In this document: positions 26,468-34,639 of the stretch, in pieces
How the letters are laid out: each line of letters opens with the position of its first letter
How positions within the stretch are numbered: the stretch's first letter is position 1
DNA from: JANQNX01 sp965601665
GTDB lineage: Bacteria > Pseudomonadota > Gammaproteobacteria > Eutrophobiales > Eutrophobiaceae
Direction of reading: 5' to 3'
Length of the DNA stretch: 64,000 nucleotides
NCBI GenBank assembly: GCA_965601665.1
Contig: OZ271833.1
Location: 372,001 to 436,000 of the forward strand
The notes under the pieces: model-generated
Databases searched by the model: none
Told to the model about the DNA's origin: nothing
Seen by the model: only the letters and a program-made list of their open reading frames with translations
Made by a program: the position numbers and the translations under genes

Positions 26468-27403
26468 CTAGTTTAAGACTGCCTGCCGGGCAGTAAATTT
26501 CGTTAGCGCAAGGGAATCCATGCATTGAATAAATTCCCTGGCTGCGGGTGACAATACCTTGCCTTTGCGCAGAAACAGGCCATAGGTCCTTTTTGGAAAA
26601 TATTCACTTAGCGGTACATGTTCCAGTTTTTCCCGACCAGACAGGCAGATGTCCGTGACAATAGATACGCCAAGGCCATTTTCGACGTATTTTTTCAGCA
26701 CTTCCCAGCCACCAGCCTCCAGTTTTACCCGATAATCAACGTTATATTGCTTGAAAATCAGGTCGACCATTTGCCAGGTAGACATGTGCTGGGGCGAAAG
26801 AATCAGGCCATATTTGCTGATGTCTTCCATGCTGACAGATGCTTTTTTTGCCAGCGGATGCCCAATTGGCGTAATCAGCACGGGATCAAAACTGTAAATA
26901 GGCAGGTAGACCACATCATCCGGTACGTTCAGGGTAGAACCGACGGCAAAATCAACTTCGCCGTTGCGTACCTTTTCCACGCCAATAGCCGCAGAGCAGT
27001 TATCCAGTTTGATGTGTATTTCGGGGAAGGCCTCAGTGTAGCGTTTGATGATATCCGGCAAGGTATACAGGATGATGGCCTCTACCGCCGCGATATTCAG
27101 GTTACCGGTGACCGTATCATTACACTTTTCCTCAAAACTCTCGGGCAGGGTTTCCAGTCCTTCAACCAGCGGTAACGACAGTTCAAACAGTGTCTCCCCC
27201 TCTGTGGTCAGCGCTATTCTTGGTCCCTTGCGCGCAAATAACTGCTGCGCCAGATCTTTTTCAAGTGATTGAATCAAAAGGGAAACAGAAGGTTGACTGA
27301 GAAACATTGCCTCTGCAGCGCGTGACATGCTCTTGAATTGGGCAGCATAGCAAAATGCGCGTAGCTGCTTCAGGCGGTTTTGTTTGTAATAGAAACGACT
27401 CAT
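26468..27403 (-). CDS. LysR-family transcriptional regulator divergent from aceA
   Basis: 311 residues. The N-terminal HTH (about residues 11-70: LKQLRAFCYAAQFKSMSRAA, then FLSQPSVSLLIQSLEKDL) is followed by a periplasmic-binding-protein-like effector domain (GNLNIAAVEAIILYTLPDII, NGEVDFAVGST, GLGVSIVTDICL). The shape and length recall CysB/Cbl-like regulators, which sense small metabolites. It is divergent from isocitrate lyase across a 260-bp region full of ATTAGT/ACTAAT half-sites, so control of the glyoxylate shunt is the natural hypothesis. The effector cannot be read from the sequence. Confidence 0.92.
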   Translation of the reverse strand: MSRFYYKQNRLKQLRAFCYAAQFKSMSRAAEAMFLSQPSVSLLIQSLEKDLAQQLFARKGPRIALTTEGETLFELSLPLVEGLETLPESFEEKCNDTVTGNLNIAAVEAIILYTLPDIIKRYTEAFPEIHIKLDNCSAAIGVEKVRNGEVDFAVGSTLNVPDDVVYLPIYSFDPVLITPIGHPLAKKASVSMEDISKYGLILSPQHMSTWQMVDLIFKQYNVDYRVKLEAGGWEVLKKYVENGLGVSIVTDICLSGREKLEHVPLSEYFPKRTYGLFLRKGKVLSPAAREFIQCMDSLALTKFTARQAVLN

Positions 27404-27424
27404 ACTAGCTAAATAGTGTAGCTT

Positions 27425-27464
27425 AATTATTAGTTTTATTAATACTAATTATTAACACAATTAG
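27425..27464. promoter_or_regulatory. candidate LysR operator: phased inverted half-sites
   Basis: Between the divergent LysR and aceA genes, ATTAGT (27429-27434) and ACTAAT (27444-27449) form an inverted repeat with a 9-bp spacer, extendable to 9 of 10 matched bases. CTAATT (27445-27450) and AATTAG (27459-27464) form a second perfect one. The half-sites recur about every 15 bp. This is the arrangement expected of a LysR-type operator, but the assignment is inferred. Confidence 0.45.
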
Positions 27465-27465
27465 C

Positions 27466-27494
27466 TTGATAAATACTAAGGATCTCTTTATTTT
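27466..27494 (+). promoter_or_regulatory. candidate sigma-70 promoter for aceA
   Basis: TTGATA (27466-27471) and TATTTT (27489-27494) are separated by 17 bp, a good match to -35 and -10 boxes. It lies right next to the putative LysR half-sites, leaving a 5' leader of about 165 bases before the GTG start. No conserved riboswitch-like element was recognised in that leader. Confidence 0.4.
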
Positions 27495-27665
27495 GCATCT
27501 CCTTAATTTTGGTGCGATGCCTGTAATTTTTTCCGGTTAATCCTTTAACCTACTGATTAACCTTACTTTTACCACAGGCGTAGCAGGATTATCTCCGGGC
27601 CAGGTGTTATGACGGCGCCGGATAACGATTACCATTAATATTCTTTGATATTGGAGGACAATCCC

Positions 27666-28994
27666 GTGACCAGAGAAGAGCAAATCAAAGCCCTTGAGAA
27701 GGATTGGGCAGACAACCCGCGCTGGAGCAACGTCAAACGTGGTTATAGCGCTGAAGACGTGGTTCGACTGCGTGGCAGTGTTCAACCTGAATACACCCTG
27801 GCTAAGCATGGAGCCGAAAAGCTTTGGGATAAAGTGAATGGTTCTGCAACCAAAGGTTATGTGAATGCCTTCGGTGCGATTACTGCCGGCCAGGCAATGC
27901 AACAGGCCAAGGCCGGTCTTGAAGCCGTTTACCTGTCAGGCTGGCAGGTCGCTGCGGATGGCAACACCTCTGAAACCATGTACCCGGACCAGTCACTGTA
28001 TGCTTATGACTCTGTTCCTACCATGGTTCGTCGTATCAACAACACGTTCAAGCGTGCCGATGAAATCCAGTGGAAAAACATTGCCGATGGCAAAATGGAC
28101 GAAAAAGACGCTGTCGATTTCTTCCTGCCTATCGTGGCTGACGCAGAAGCCGGTTTTGGTGGTGTCCTTAATGCCTACGAACTGATGAAAAACATGATCG
28201 CTAACGGCGCGGCAGGTGCTCACTTTGAAGACCAGCTTGCCGCTGTCAAGAAATGTGGTCATATGGGCGGTAAGGTACTGGTTCCAACCCAGGAAGCGGT
28301 TCAGAAATTGATTGCTGCGCGACTTGCAGCAGACGTTATGGGCGTGCCTACCATCGTTCTGGCACGTACCGACGCTGAGGCAGCCAATCTCGTAACCAGC
28401 GATTTCGATGACAACGACAAACCTTTCCTTACCGGTGAAAGAACCGCTGAAGGTTTTTACCGAGTCAAGAATGGTTTAGAGCAGGCAATCAGCCGTGGTG
28501 TTGCCTATGCACCTTACGCTGACCTTGTCTGGTGTGAAACCGGCACCCCTGATATTGGCTTCGCGCGTGAATTCGCACAAGCGGTACAGCAGGAATGCCC
28601 GGGTCAGTTGCTGTCTTATAACTGTTCACCTTCTTTCAACTGGAAGAAGAACCTGAATGATTCGCAGATTGCCAGCTTCCAGGAAGAGCTGTCTGCTCTG
28701 GGTTACAAGTTCCAGTTCATCACGCTGGCCGGTATTCACGTCAACTGGTACCGCACCTTCGACTTCGCATACAACTATGCACGTGGCGAAGGCATGAAGC
28801 ACTACACCGAGATGGTACAGCAACCGGAATTCGAAGCCCGCGAACGTGGTTACACTTTCGTTTCGCACCAGCAGGAAGTGGGTGCAGGTTACTTTGACGA
28901 CGTAACCACCGTCATCCAGGGTGGTGCATCATCTGTTACCGCTCTGACCGGTTCTACAGAAGAAGAGCAGTTCGACGAAGCTGCAACTAACTAG
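27666..28994 (+). CDS. aceA: isocitrate lyase
   Basis: 442 residues from GTG 27666, chosen because GGAGGA (27653-27658) sits 7 bases upstream; the frame extends a few codons further to a TTG without support. It splits isocitrate into glyoxylate and succinate, the first glyoxylate-shunt reaction. The catalytic KKCGH lies at about residues 195-199, metal-binding VADAEAGFGG before it, and SYNCSPSFNWKKNL later, all typical of the E. coli-type enzyme. Codon use is strongly biased to preferred codons, as in highly expressed genes. Malate synthase is not in the window. It ends in a clear rho-independent terminator. Confidence 0.97.
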   Translation: MTREEQIKALEKDWADNPRWSNVKRGYSAEDVVRLRGSVQPEYTLAKHGAEKLWDKVNGSATKGYVNAFGAITAGQAMQQAKAGLEAVYLSGWQVAADGNTSETMYPDQSLYAYDSVPTMVRRINNTFKRADEIQWKNIADGKMDEKDAVDFFLPIVADAEAGFGGVLNAYELMKNMIANGAAGAHFEDQLAAVKKCGHMGGKVLVPTQEAVQKLIAARLAADVMGVPTIVLARTDAEAANLVTSDFDDNDKPFLTGERTAEGFYRVKNGLEQAISRGVAYAPYADLVWCETGTPDIGFAREFAQAVQQECPGQLLSYNCSPSFNWKKNLNDSQIASFQEELSALGYKFQFITLAGIHVNWYRTFDFAYNYARGEGMKHYTEMVQQPEFEARERGYTFVSHQQEVGAGYFDDVTTVIQGGASSVTALTGSTEEEQFDEAATN

Positions 28995-29015
28995 GAAGTA
29001 GCGTACTACTTGATA

Positions 29016-29045
29016 AAAACCGGGGTGACTGCCCCGGTTTTTTTT
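29016..29045 (+). terminator. rho-independent terminator of aceA
   Basis: AAAACCGGGG pairs with CCCCGGTTTT around a 6-base loop and runs into eight T residues, 21 bp after the aceA stop codon. Confidence 0.93.
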
Positions 29046-29170
29046 CGCCTGTAGTCGTGCATAATTGCTGAGGCCCAAGGATGAAGTATGCGCCCCTTCA
29101 CAGTACAATAAAGTAACACTAGTGCCTTGTTGCGATAGTTGCGACGCTTTAAATAAAAACTGTATATGCC

Positions 29171-29860
29171 ATGAAGCTATCTATCATTATCCCCTGTTAC
29201 AACGAGGAACCGACCATCAGGCAAATCATTGCAGCTGTGCGAGACAGCGGTTGGCCGGATATCGAACTCATCGTCGTCGATGACTGTTCATCGGATGGCA
29301 CCCGTGAAATCCTGCAAAATGAATTAAGTGATCAGATAGACCAATTGATCCTGCATGAACATAACCAGGGTAAGGGCGCAGCGATTCGTACCGGTGTGGC
29401 CAATGTCACCGGCGACGTTGTCCTTATTCAGGATGCAGACCTTGAATATGATCCAAAAGAATACGGACGACTGATGGCGCCAATTGAATCCGGTAAGGCC
29501 GACGTGGTATTTGGCTCACGTTTTATTTCCGGCCATGCACATCGCGTGTTGTACTTCTGGCACAGGCTGGGTAATGGCTTGCTGACGTTTACTTCCAACA
29601 TGTTCACCAACCTCAACCTGACGGACATGGAAACCTGTTACAAGGCATTTAAAACCGACATCATTCAGCAAATACAGATCGAGGAAAATGGCTTTGGGCT
29701 GGAACCGGAGCTTACCGCCAAGGTTGCCAAATTAAAGTGTCGTATCTACGAGGTCGGTATTTCCTATTATGGTCGCACCTATGCGGAGGGCAAAAAGATC
29801 AATTGGAAAGACGGCGTGCATGCCTTTGTGTGCATCGTCAAATACAACCTACTCCGTTAA
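29171..29860 (+). CDS. family 2 glycosyltransferase (dolichyl-phosphate-mannose-synthase-like)
   Basis: 229 residues, soluble GT-A fold. It has SIIIPCYNEEPTIRQII at the N-terminus, LIVVDDCSSDGTREIL, the HNQGKGAAIRTGV loop, and the metal-binding DXD in LIQDADLEYDP (about residue 92). MFTNLNLTDMETCYKAF follows, and the C-terminal ISYYGRTYAEGKKINWKDG. These match the DPM1/GtrB-like group that moves a sugar from a nucleotide donor to a polyprenyl phosphate. No membrane tail is present. The ATG lacks a clear ribosome site. Its stop codon lies inside the left arm of a long palindromic repeat, so the extreme C-terminus might have been altered by that element. Confidence 0.9.
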   Translation: MKLSIIIPCYNEEPTIRQIIAAVRDSGWPDIELIVVDDCSSDGTREILQNELSDQIDQLILHEHNQGKGAAIRTGVANVTGDVVLIQDADLEYDPKEYGRLMAPIESGKADVVFGSRFISGHAHRVLYFWHRLGNGLLTFTSNMFTNLNLTDMETCYKAFKTDIIQQIQIEENGFGLEPELTAKVAKLKCRIYEVGISYYGRTYAEGKKINWKDGVHAFVCIVKYNLLR

Positions 29861-30047
29861 ATCTGTTTAAAGCTACTACGCTTGTTATCTTGTATCCCGG
29901 TGGTGCTCGACATCCTCATTTATCACTTATACATTCCGGTCTCTCGGCTTTGGCTTCCTGCGTCGCTCTACCTCCTGCATCCATGCAGTCGTGCGCTCCA
30001 GCGGGATACAACCTCACTGCGCTCGTAACGCTTTAAAGCAGATTTAA
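29857..30047. repeat. 191-bp nested palindromic element (MITE-like)
   Basis: The ends are inverted: TTAAATCTGTTTAAAGC at 29857-29873 against GCTTTAAAGCAGATTTAA at 30030-30047, differing by one indel. An inner pair TGTATCCCG (29891-29899) and CGGGATACA (30002-30010) is in register with them. The centre holds another hairpin, CTGCAT-CC-ATGCAG. No coding frame is evident. It occupies most of the gap between the convergent GT2 and yqhA genes and may act as a double-stranded RNA hairpin or terminator. The core CTCATTTATCACTTATA resembles the palindrome at 48428. Confidence 0.6.
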
Positions 30048-30104
30048 TAACCAGTTCGAACTCAATGCTTACAGAATTGGTGAGCGTAGTAGTTATGAAT
30101 TGAT

Positions 30105-30608
30105 TTAATGATCACGGTGAGCGGCAAAGGCAATCTTATCGAGAAATGCCAGCATCAATGCCGAGACGACAAACGTCAGGTGAAAGATCACATACCAGAT
30201 CAGCTTATCATTGGCGATAGTTTGTATTTCCATAAACTTTTGTAACAGGTGGATGGAAGAAATAGCCACGATAGATGCGGCGACCTTCAGCTTCAGGCTG
30301 CCGGAGTCCAGCTTGCCCAGCCAATCCAGTTTTTCATCACTTTCATCCAGATCGATCTTGGAGACAAAATTTTCATAACTGCTGAACATCACCATGACGA
30401 TCAGGCTGCCAACCAGCGCCATATCGATCATGGAAAGAATATGCAGTATCAAGTCGGACTCAGTCATCGTGACTATTGATGTCAACGTATGCACCAGTTC
30501 CTTGAAAAACTTGATGGTCAATGCGACGACGGCCAATGACAGTCCCAGAAAGATTGGCGCCAGTAACCAACGGCTGGCAAACAGGGTGCGTTCTATGAGT
30601 CTTTCCAT
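30105..30608 (-). CDS. yqhA: YqhA-family (UPF0114) inner-membrane protein
   Basis: 167 residues from the ATG at 30608; a start at 30623 would overlap dapE. It resembles E. coli YqhA throughout: MERLIERTLFASRWLLAPIF, TESDLILHILSMIDMALVGS, MVMFSSYENFVSKIDL, KLDWLGKLDSGSLKLKVAAS and IVAISSIHLLQKFM. Four membrane helices are predicted. The function of the family is unknown. It follows dapE directly (1 bp gap), so the two are likely co-transcribed. Confidence 0.93.
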   Translation of the reverse strand: MERLIERTLFASRWLLAPIFLGLSLAVVALTIKFFKELVHTLTSIVTMTESDLILHILSMIDMALVGSLIVMVMFSSYENFVSKIDLDESDEKLDWLGKLDSGSLKLKVAASIVAISSIHLLQKFMEIQTIANDKLIWYVIFHLTFVVSALMLAFLDKIAFAAHRDH

Positions 30609-30609
30609 T

Positions 30610-31743
30610 TTAGTTGTTCTCAAATAGCCGGTTTAATATTGTTAGGTACACACGGCGAAGTGTATCAAGGTCTGTTACTTTTACGCATTCATTCAACTTA
30701 TGGATCGTAGCATTGATGACGCCCAGTTCGATCACCTCTGCACCGCTTGGCGCAATGAACCTGCCATCAGAAGTGCCGCCACCGGTAGAACAAAGGGTAT
30801 CTACGTCGCAAACTTCCTTGATGGACTGTACAGCTGCATCGACCAGTTGGCCATTTGCCGTCAGGAAAGGATGACCCGAAAGTCTCCAGTCTATGTCATA
30901 GTTCAGTCTGTGCTTGTTCAACAGTTCTAAAACCCGCTGTTTCAAAGAGTCTTCCGTTTGCTCGGTAGAAAAACGGAAGTTAAACATGATTTCGACCTCG
31001 CCCGGGATCACGTTCTCGGCACCGGTGCCGGCATTGATGTTGGATATCTGGAACGTTGTCGGCGGGAAAGATTCATTACCCTGATCCCATTCGATGGCGG
31101 CAATTTCAGCGAGAAAGTCGCTTGCCGTATGAACCGGGTTCTCGGCGATGTCAGGGTAGGCTACATGCCCCTGTATACCCTTAACAGTGAGTATGCCATT
31201 CAGTGAACCGCGACGGCCGATTCGAATAACGTCACCCAGTTGTTTGTCACTGGAGGGCTCTCCCAGCACACACCAGTCAATCTGGATATTTTTTTCCGAT
31301 AGATAGTCCATGACCTTTGTCGTGCCATTGATGGAAGGTCCTTCCTCGTCGCTGGTTAGCATCAGAGCAACAGTACCCGGATGGTCCGGGTTGTCCCTGA
31401 CAAACTCTTCCGCTGCCAGTACCATCGCGGCAACGCCGCCTTTCATATCAGCCGCACCGCGACCATACAGATAGCCATCGCGAATCTCGGCCTTGAACGG
31501 ATCGCTATGCCATTTTTCCAGCGGCCCCGTGGGCACTACATCAGTATGCCCCGCGAAACAGAACAGTGGGGCGCCACTACCATGAGTAATCCAGAGGTTG
31601 TCGACGTCATCGAAACGCAGGTGGGTTGCTTCAAAGCCCAGCGGCGCCAGCCGTTCAGCAATGAGCTGTTGGCAACCGCCATCCTCTGGCGTGATCGAGG
31701 GGCGGTTAATCAGTGCGGTTGTGAGTTCCAGTGTCTGGTCCAT
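30610..31743 (-). CDS. dapE: succinyl-diaminopimelate desuccinylase
   Basis: 377 residues. It hydrolyses N-succinyl-LL-diaminopimelate in lysine and peptidoglycan precursor synthesis. Motifs of the M20 dizinc family: FCFAGHTDVVPTGP (metal His and catalytic Asp), GRGAADMKGGVAAMV (bridging Asp), LMLTSDEEGPSINGT (catalytic Glu pair), WCVLGEPSSDKQLGD, and the C-terminal CSTGGGTSDGRFIAPSGA characteristic of DapE, with the last metal His in NATIHKLNECV. It precedes yqhA and follows dam on the same strand after 101 bp. Confidence 0.97.
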   Translation of the reverse strand: MDQTLELTTALINRPSITPEDGGCQQLIAERLAPLGFEATHLRFDDVDNLWITHGSGAPLFCFAGHTDVVPTGPLEKWHSDPFKAEIRDGYLYGRGAADMKGGVAAMVLAAEEFVRDNPDHPGTVALMLTSDEEGPSINGTTKVMDYLSEKNIQIDWCVLGEPSSDKQLGDVIRIGRRGSLNGILTVKGIQGHVAYPDIAENPVHTASDFLAEIAAIEWDQGNESFPPTTFQISNINAGTGAENVIPGEVEIMFNFRFSTEQTEDSLKQRVLELLNKHRLNYDIDWRLSGHPFLTANGQLVDAAVQSIKEVCDVDTLCSTGGGTSDGRFIAPSGAEVIELGVINATIHKLNECVKVTDLDTLRRVYLTILNRLFENN

Positions 31744-31844
31744 GATACGTTACAGCATACAGGTTTTTGTGGTGCGAATTTTAAGTGATAAGAAGCTTAC
31801 TGCAATTTCACTGCAAGCGTAATTCGGCTTGATATAGACAATGA

Positions 31845-32669
31845 TTACGCTGGTTGAAACACAGCAAGGATTTCACCAATCTTTTTCCTGCTATGGATAT
31901 TGCAGCTTATCGTCCTGCTAACCTTGAAGCCTTCCGTTGTGGCGCCGGCTTTTTTGTACAGGCTGCGCGTATTATCGGTGTCGTGATTGGAAATGATAAC
32001 CGGTATGCCCCGTTTACTGAGACGTTCAGCCCATTCGGCTAACTGGATTTGTTCATTCCATGCGAAGCCACCTGCGAAGTAATCGGTAAAATAAGCAGTT
32101 TTTGAAATCGGTGCATAGGGTGGGTCACAGTAAACAACATCGCCCTTACGTGCTTTTTTCATGGTTTCGGCAAAACCTGCGTGGATAAAACGCGCGCGCG
32201 CTGCAGCAGTATGGAATAACAGCATTTCTTTCCCGGGGAAGTAGGGTTTCCTGTAACGACCAAACGGGGTGTTAAATTCATGCCGTGAATTATAACGACA
32301 CAGTCCGTTGTAACAGTGTCTGTTCAGGTAAATAAACAGGATCGATTTCAGGCGAGTGTCTTGTGTGCAGTTAAATGTATTACGAAGCTCGTAAAAGGTT
32401 TTTTCATTGTTGTACTTGGTTTTGAAAAATTCGCTGCAATCGTCGATGAATGACTGACCGTCCTGCTGCAAATATAGATACAAGTTAATAAGATCTGGGT
32501 TCGTATCAGCCAGCAAATAGTGTTTGTAACTGGTATTGAGGAATACAGCGCCTGAACCAACGAAGGGTTCTACCAGGCGTTTACCCTCTGTGAGGTGGTG
32601 TTGTATACGATCGACAATTTTGAATTTGCCCCCGGGCCACTTCAGGAATGGTTTGACCGGGGTCGTCAT
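31845..32669 (-). CDS. dam: DNA adenine methylase (Dam, GATC)
   Basis: 274 residues. It transfers a methyl group from SAM to adenine N6, in GATC if it is the orthologue of E. coli Dam. Motif I (SAM site) is FLKWPGGKFKIV at residues 8-19, then EPFVGSGAVFLN. The catalytic motif is DPPYAPIS near residues 181-188, and the DNA-recognition region includes YNSRHEFNTPFGRYRKPY, as in Dam. It overlaps the bolA-like stop by one base (TAATG), giving a tightly coupled cluster. There is no adjacent restriction endonuclease, so a housekeeping role in mismatch repair and replication timing is more likely than a restriction system. Confidence 0.94.
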   Translation of the reverse strand: MTTPVKPFLKWPGGKFKIVDRIQHHLTEGKRLVEPFVGSGAVFLNTSYKHYLLADTNPDLINLYLYLQQDGQSFIDDCSEFFKTKYNNEKTFYELRNTFNCTQDTRLKSILFIYLNRHCYNGLCRYNSRHEFNTPFGRYRKPYFPGKEMLLFHTAAARARFIHAGFAETMKKARKGDVVYCDPPYAPISKTAYFTDYFAGGFAWNEQIQLAEWAERLSKRGIPVIISNHDTDNTRSLYKKAGATTEGFKVSRTISCNIHSRKKIGEILAVFQPA

Positions 32670-32941
32670 TAATTCCGCTCTCCCGGTGTCACGGCATCAA
32701 TACTTAGCGCATGAATCTCTGCCGGCATCAGGCTCGCCACGGCGGCATACACCAGGCGGTGCCTTGCCAGCGGTGCCTGTCCCTCAAACTTCTCAGAAAC
32801 AATCCGCACTCGAAAATGGCCGGCACCGCCATGCCCTGTGTGTCCTGCATGCAGGTGGGATTCATCGACAATATCGAGTTCTACCGGGTCCAGGGCCGTG
32901 TTGATGCATTCGCGGATCATGTCTACGCGGGCTTGAGTCAT
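32669..32941 (-). CDS. BolA-family protein
   Basis: 90 residues, one BolA domain: MIRECINTALDPVELDIVDES, then the variable His-rich loop HLHAGHTGHGGAGHF, then FRVRIVSEKFEGQAPLARHR and LVYAAVASLM with the conserved invariant His. BolA/IbaG proteins bind monothiol glutaredoxins through a shared iron-sulfur cluster. The His-rich loop favours a BolA1/IbaG-like cluster-binding type. It overlaps both yciI and dam genes by one base. Confidence 0.93.
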   Translation of the reverse strand: MTQARVDMIRECINTALDPVELDIVDESHLHAGHTGHGGAGHFRVRIVSEKFEGQAPLARHRLVYAAVASLMPAEIHALSIDAVTPGERN

Positions 32942-33237
32942 TAGAATACCTTCTTGAAGGGTTTTACGACGACGTGTTTATAGACACCGGCAGCGATGTA
33001 GGGATCGGCATCGGCCCAGGCCTGAGCATCGGTGAGTGAATCAAATTCGGCCACAATCAGGCTGCCGCTGAAACCGGCCGTCCCCGGATCTTCACTATCT
33101 ATATTAGGGTGCGGCCCGGCAATAAGCAGTCGACCTTCATCCTGCAAGGCTTGTAGCCGGGCAATATGATCGCCACGTGCCCCCATTCTTTTTTCAAGGC
33201 TGTTTTCTACGTCCTGACTGATAATCGCATAAAACAT
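32941..33237 (-). CDS. yciI: YciI-family protein
   Basis: 98 residues, a single ferredoxin-like alpha/beta domain of the YciI family: MFYAIISQDVENSLEKRMGA, DHIARLQALQDEGRLLIAGP, SGSLIVAEFDSLTDAQAWAD and DPYIAAGVYKHVVVKPFKKVF. The conserved His and Asp (GDHIARL, ADPY) mark the probable active site. The biochemical role is unknown. It is the expected neighbour of yciB and of the BolA-like gene in gammaproteobacteria. Confidence 0.93.
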   Translation of the reverse strand: MFYAIISQDVENSLEKRMGARGDHIARLQALQDEGRLLIAGPHPNIDSEDPGTAGFSGSLIVAEFDSLTDAQAWADADPYIAAGVYKHVVVKPFKKVF

Positions 33238-33272
33238 GGTTCAAATTCCTGTTAATGAATACGGATGCCTGT

Positions 33273-33860
33273 CTAGTTTTCTTCCTGTGAGCTTACCTCG
33301 GCTTCGCCAGTTTCCTTGAGGTATTGATACATATATACAAATATTGCGATCAGGAATACCAGGTTGAGTAATGTCATGCCCCATGCCTTGAAGTTGACCC
33401 AGAATTCTGTTGTGAAACTGAAGGCCACGTATAAATTGACAAATCCCAGAAAGATGAAGAACAAACCCCAGCTCATATTGACGTTGCGCCAGACCTTGTC
33501 CGGCAACTGCAGCTTGTCATCCGCCAGGTTTATCATGCGTTGGAACAAGGTTGTGTCACCAATAAAATGACTGGCAATCAACGCCAGGGCGAAACACCAG
33601 TTGACGATGGTGGGTTTCCATTTAATGAAGACCTCATCCTGCAAATAGATCGTTAGTCCACCAAATATGAGGACCACAACAAAAGTGATAAGGTGCATCT
33701 TTTCAAACTTTTTATACAGTAGCCAATAAGCAATGATCTGTATCGTTGTGGCGATAATGATCGTATACGTTGCCACATAGATACCTTGCTGCCTGTCTTC
33801 TGGCACGTAGAATGCGATGAAAAAGGCGATGACCGGGAAAAAATCGAAAAGAAATTTCAT
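33273..33860 (-). CDS. yciB: YciB family inner-membrane septation protein
   Basis: 195 residues with five to six membrane segments: MKFLFDFFPVIAFFIAFYV, YTIIIATTIQIIAYWLLY, the family motif LIFGGLTIYLQDEVFIKWKP, TIVNWCFALALIASHFIG, then NVNMSWGLFFIFLGFVNLY and a final helix. The protein (also called IspA or intracellular septation protein A) affects envelope and cell division. It heads the reverse cluster yciB-yciI-bolA-dam and is divergent from yciO across 58 bp. Confidence 0.95.
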   Translation of the reverse strand: MKFLFDFFPVIAFFIAFYVPEDRQQGIYVATYTIIIATTIQIIAYWLLYKKFEKMHLITFVVVLIFGGLTIYLQDEVFIKWKPTIVNWCFALALIASHFIGDTTLFQRMINLADDKLQLPDKVWRNVNMSWGLFFIFLGFVNLYVAFSFTTEFWVNFKAWGMTLLNLVFLIAIFVYMYQYLKETGEAEVSSQEEN

Positions 33861-33918
33861 GAAAAACGCAGCTATTTAGTAATTTAGTATAGTAACCTAA
33901 TTTTGATTGTCAGACAGT

Positions 33919-34548
33919 ATGTCGCAGTACTTTACCATTCACCCGGATAACCCCCAGCAGCGCCTGCTTGTACAGGCCGCAGCCATCGTGCGGAAATCAG
34001 GCGTTATCGTCTATCCAACGGATTCCTCATATGCCATTGGCTGTCGAATGGGTGACAAGGAATCGCTCGATCGCATCCGCATGCTACGTAAACTTCCTGC
34101 GACACAGCATATGACCCTGGTTTGCCGTGATTTATCCGAGATTGGGAACTATGCCGTCCTCGAAAATTCAGCATTCAGGATGATGAAATCACTCACCCCG
34201 GGACCATTTACCTTCGTACTGAAGGCGAAGCGCGATGTGCCCAAGCGCCTGCAGGACCAGAAACGGCGCACAATAGGTATCCGGGTGCCGGACAACAGTA
34301 TTACGCAGGGCCTTTTGGACGCTATGGCTGAGCCTTTAATCAGTATCAGCCTGGTATTACCGGAACAGGATTTGCCGGAAAATGAACCGGAACTCTTTGT
34401 CGACAAGATTGGCAAGCTGGTTGATGTCATCGTCGACGGCGGCGCCGGTGGTCTCGACTTCACGACGGTCATAGATATGACCACCCCGGAACCCAGTATC
34501 ATGCGTGAAGGCAAAGGCTTTGACAGGCTGGCAATCGGTCAGGCCTAG
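33919..34548 (+). CDS. yciO: YciO, Sua5/YrdC-type threonylcarbamoyl-AMP synthase-like protein
   Basis: 209 residues from the ATG at 33919, which reproduces the E. coli YciO start (MSQYFTIHPDNPQQRLL); a TTG at 33907 is less likely. It has the YrdC fold: AAAIVRKSGVIVYPTDSSYAIGC, LRKLPATQHMTLVCRDLSE, SLTPGPFTFVLKAKRDVPKR, TIGIRVPDN and the C-terminal PSIMREGKGFD. The family resembles TsaC, which makes threonylcarbamoyl-AMP for tRNA t6A, but the cellular role of YciO is less clear. It precedes trpS by 91 bp. Confidence 0.92.
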   Translation: MSQYFTIHPDNPQQRLLVQAAAIVRKSGVIVYPTDSSYAIGCRMGDKESLDRIRMLRKLPATQHMTLVCRDLSEIGNYAVLENSAFRMMKSLTPGPFTFVLKAKRDVPKRLQDQKRRTIGIRVPDNSITQGLLDAMAEPLISISLVLPEQDLPENEPELFVDKIGKLVDVIVDGGAGGLDFTTVIDMTTPEPSIMREGKGFDRLAIGQA

Positions 34549-34639
34549 TTTTCGCCCCTGTTACGTCGTGACGCAATAGGTATAATGCGCAATCTTTTTT
34601 ACCCCAGAATTCAGGCAACCTTGCCCAGGAGATTATTAG

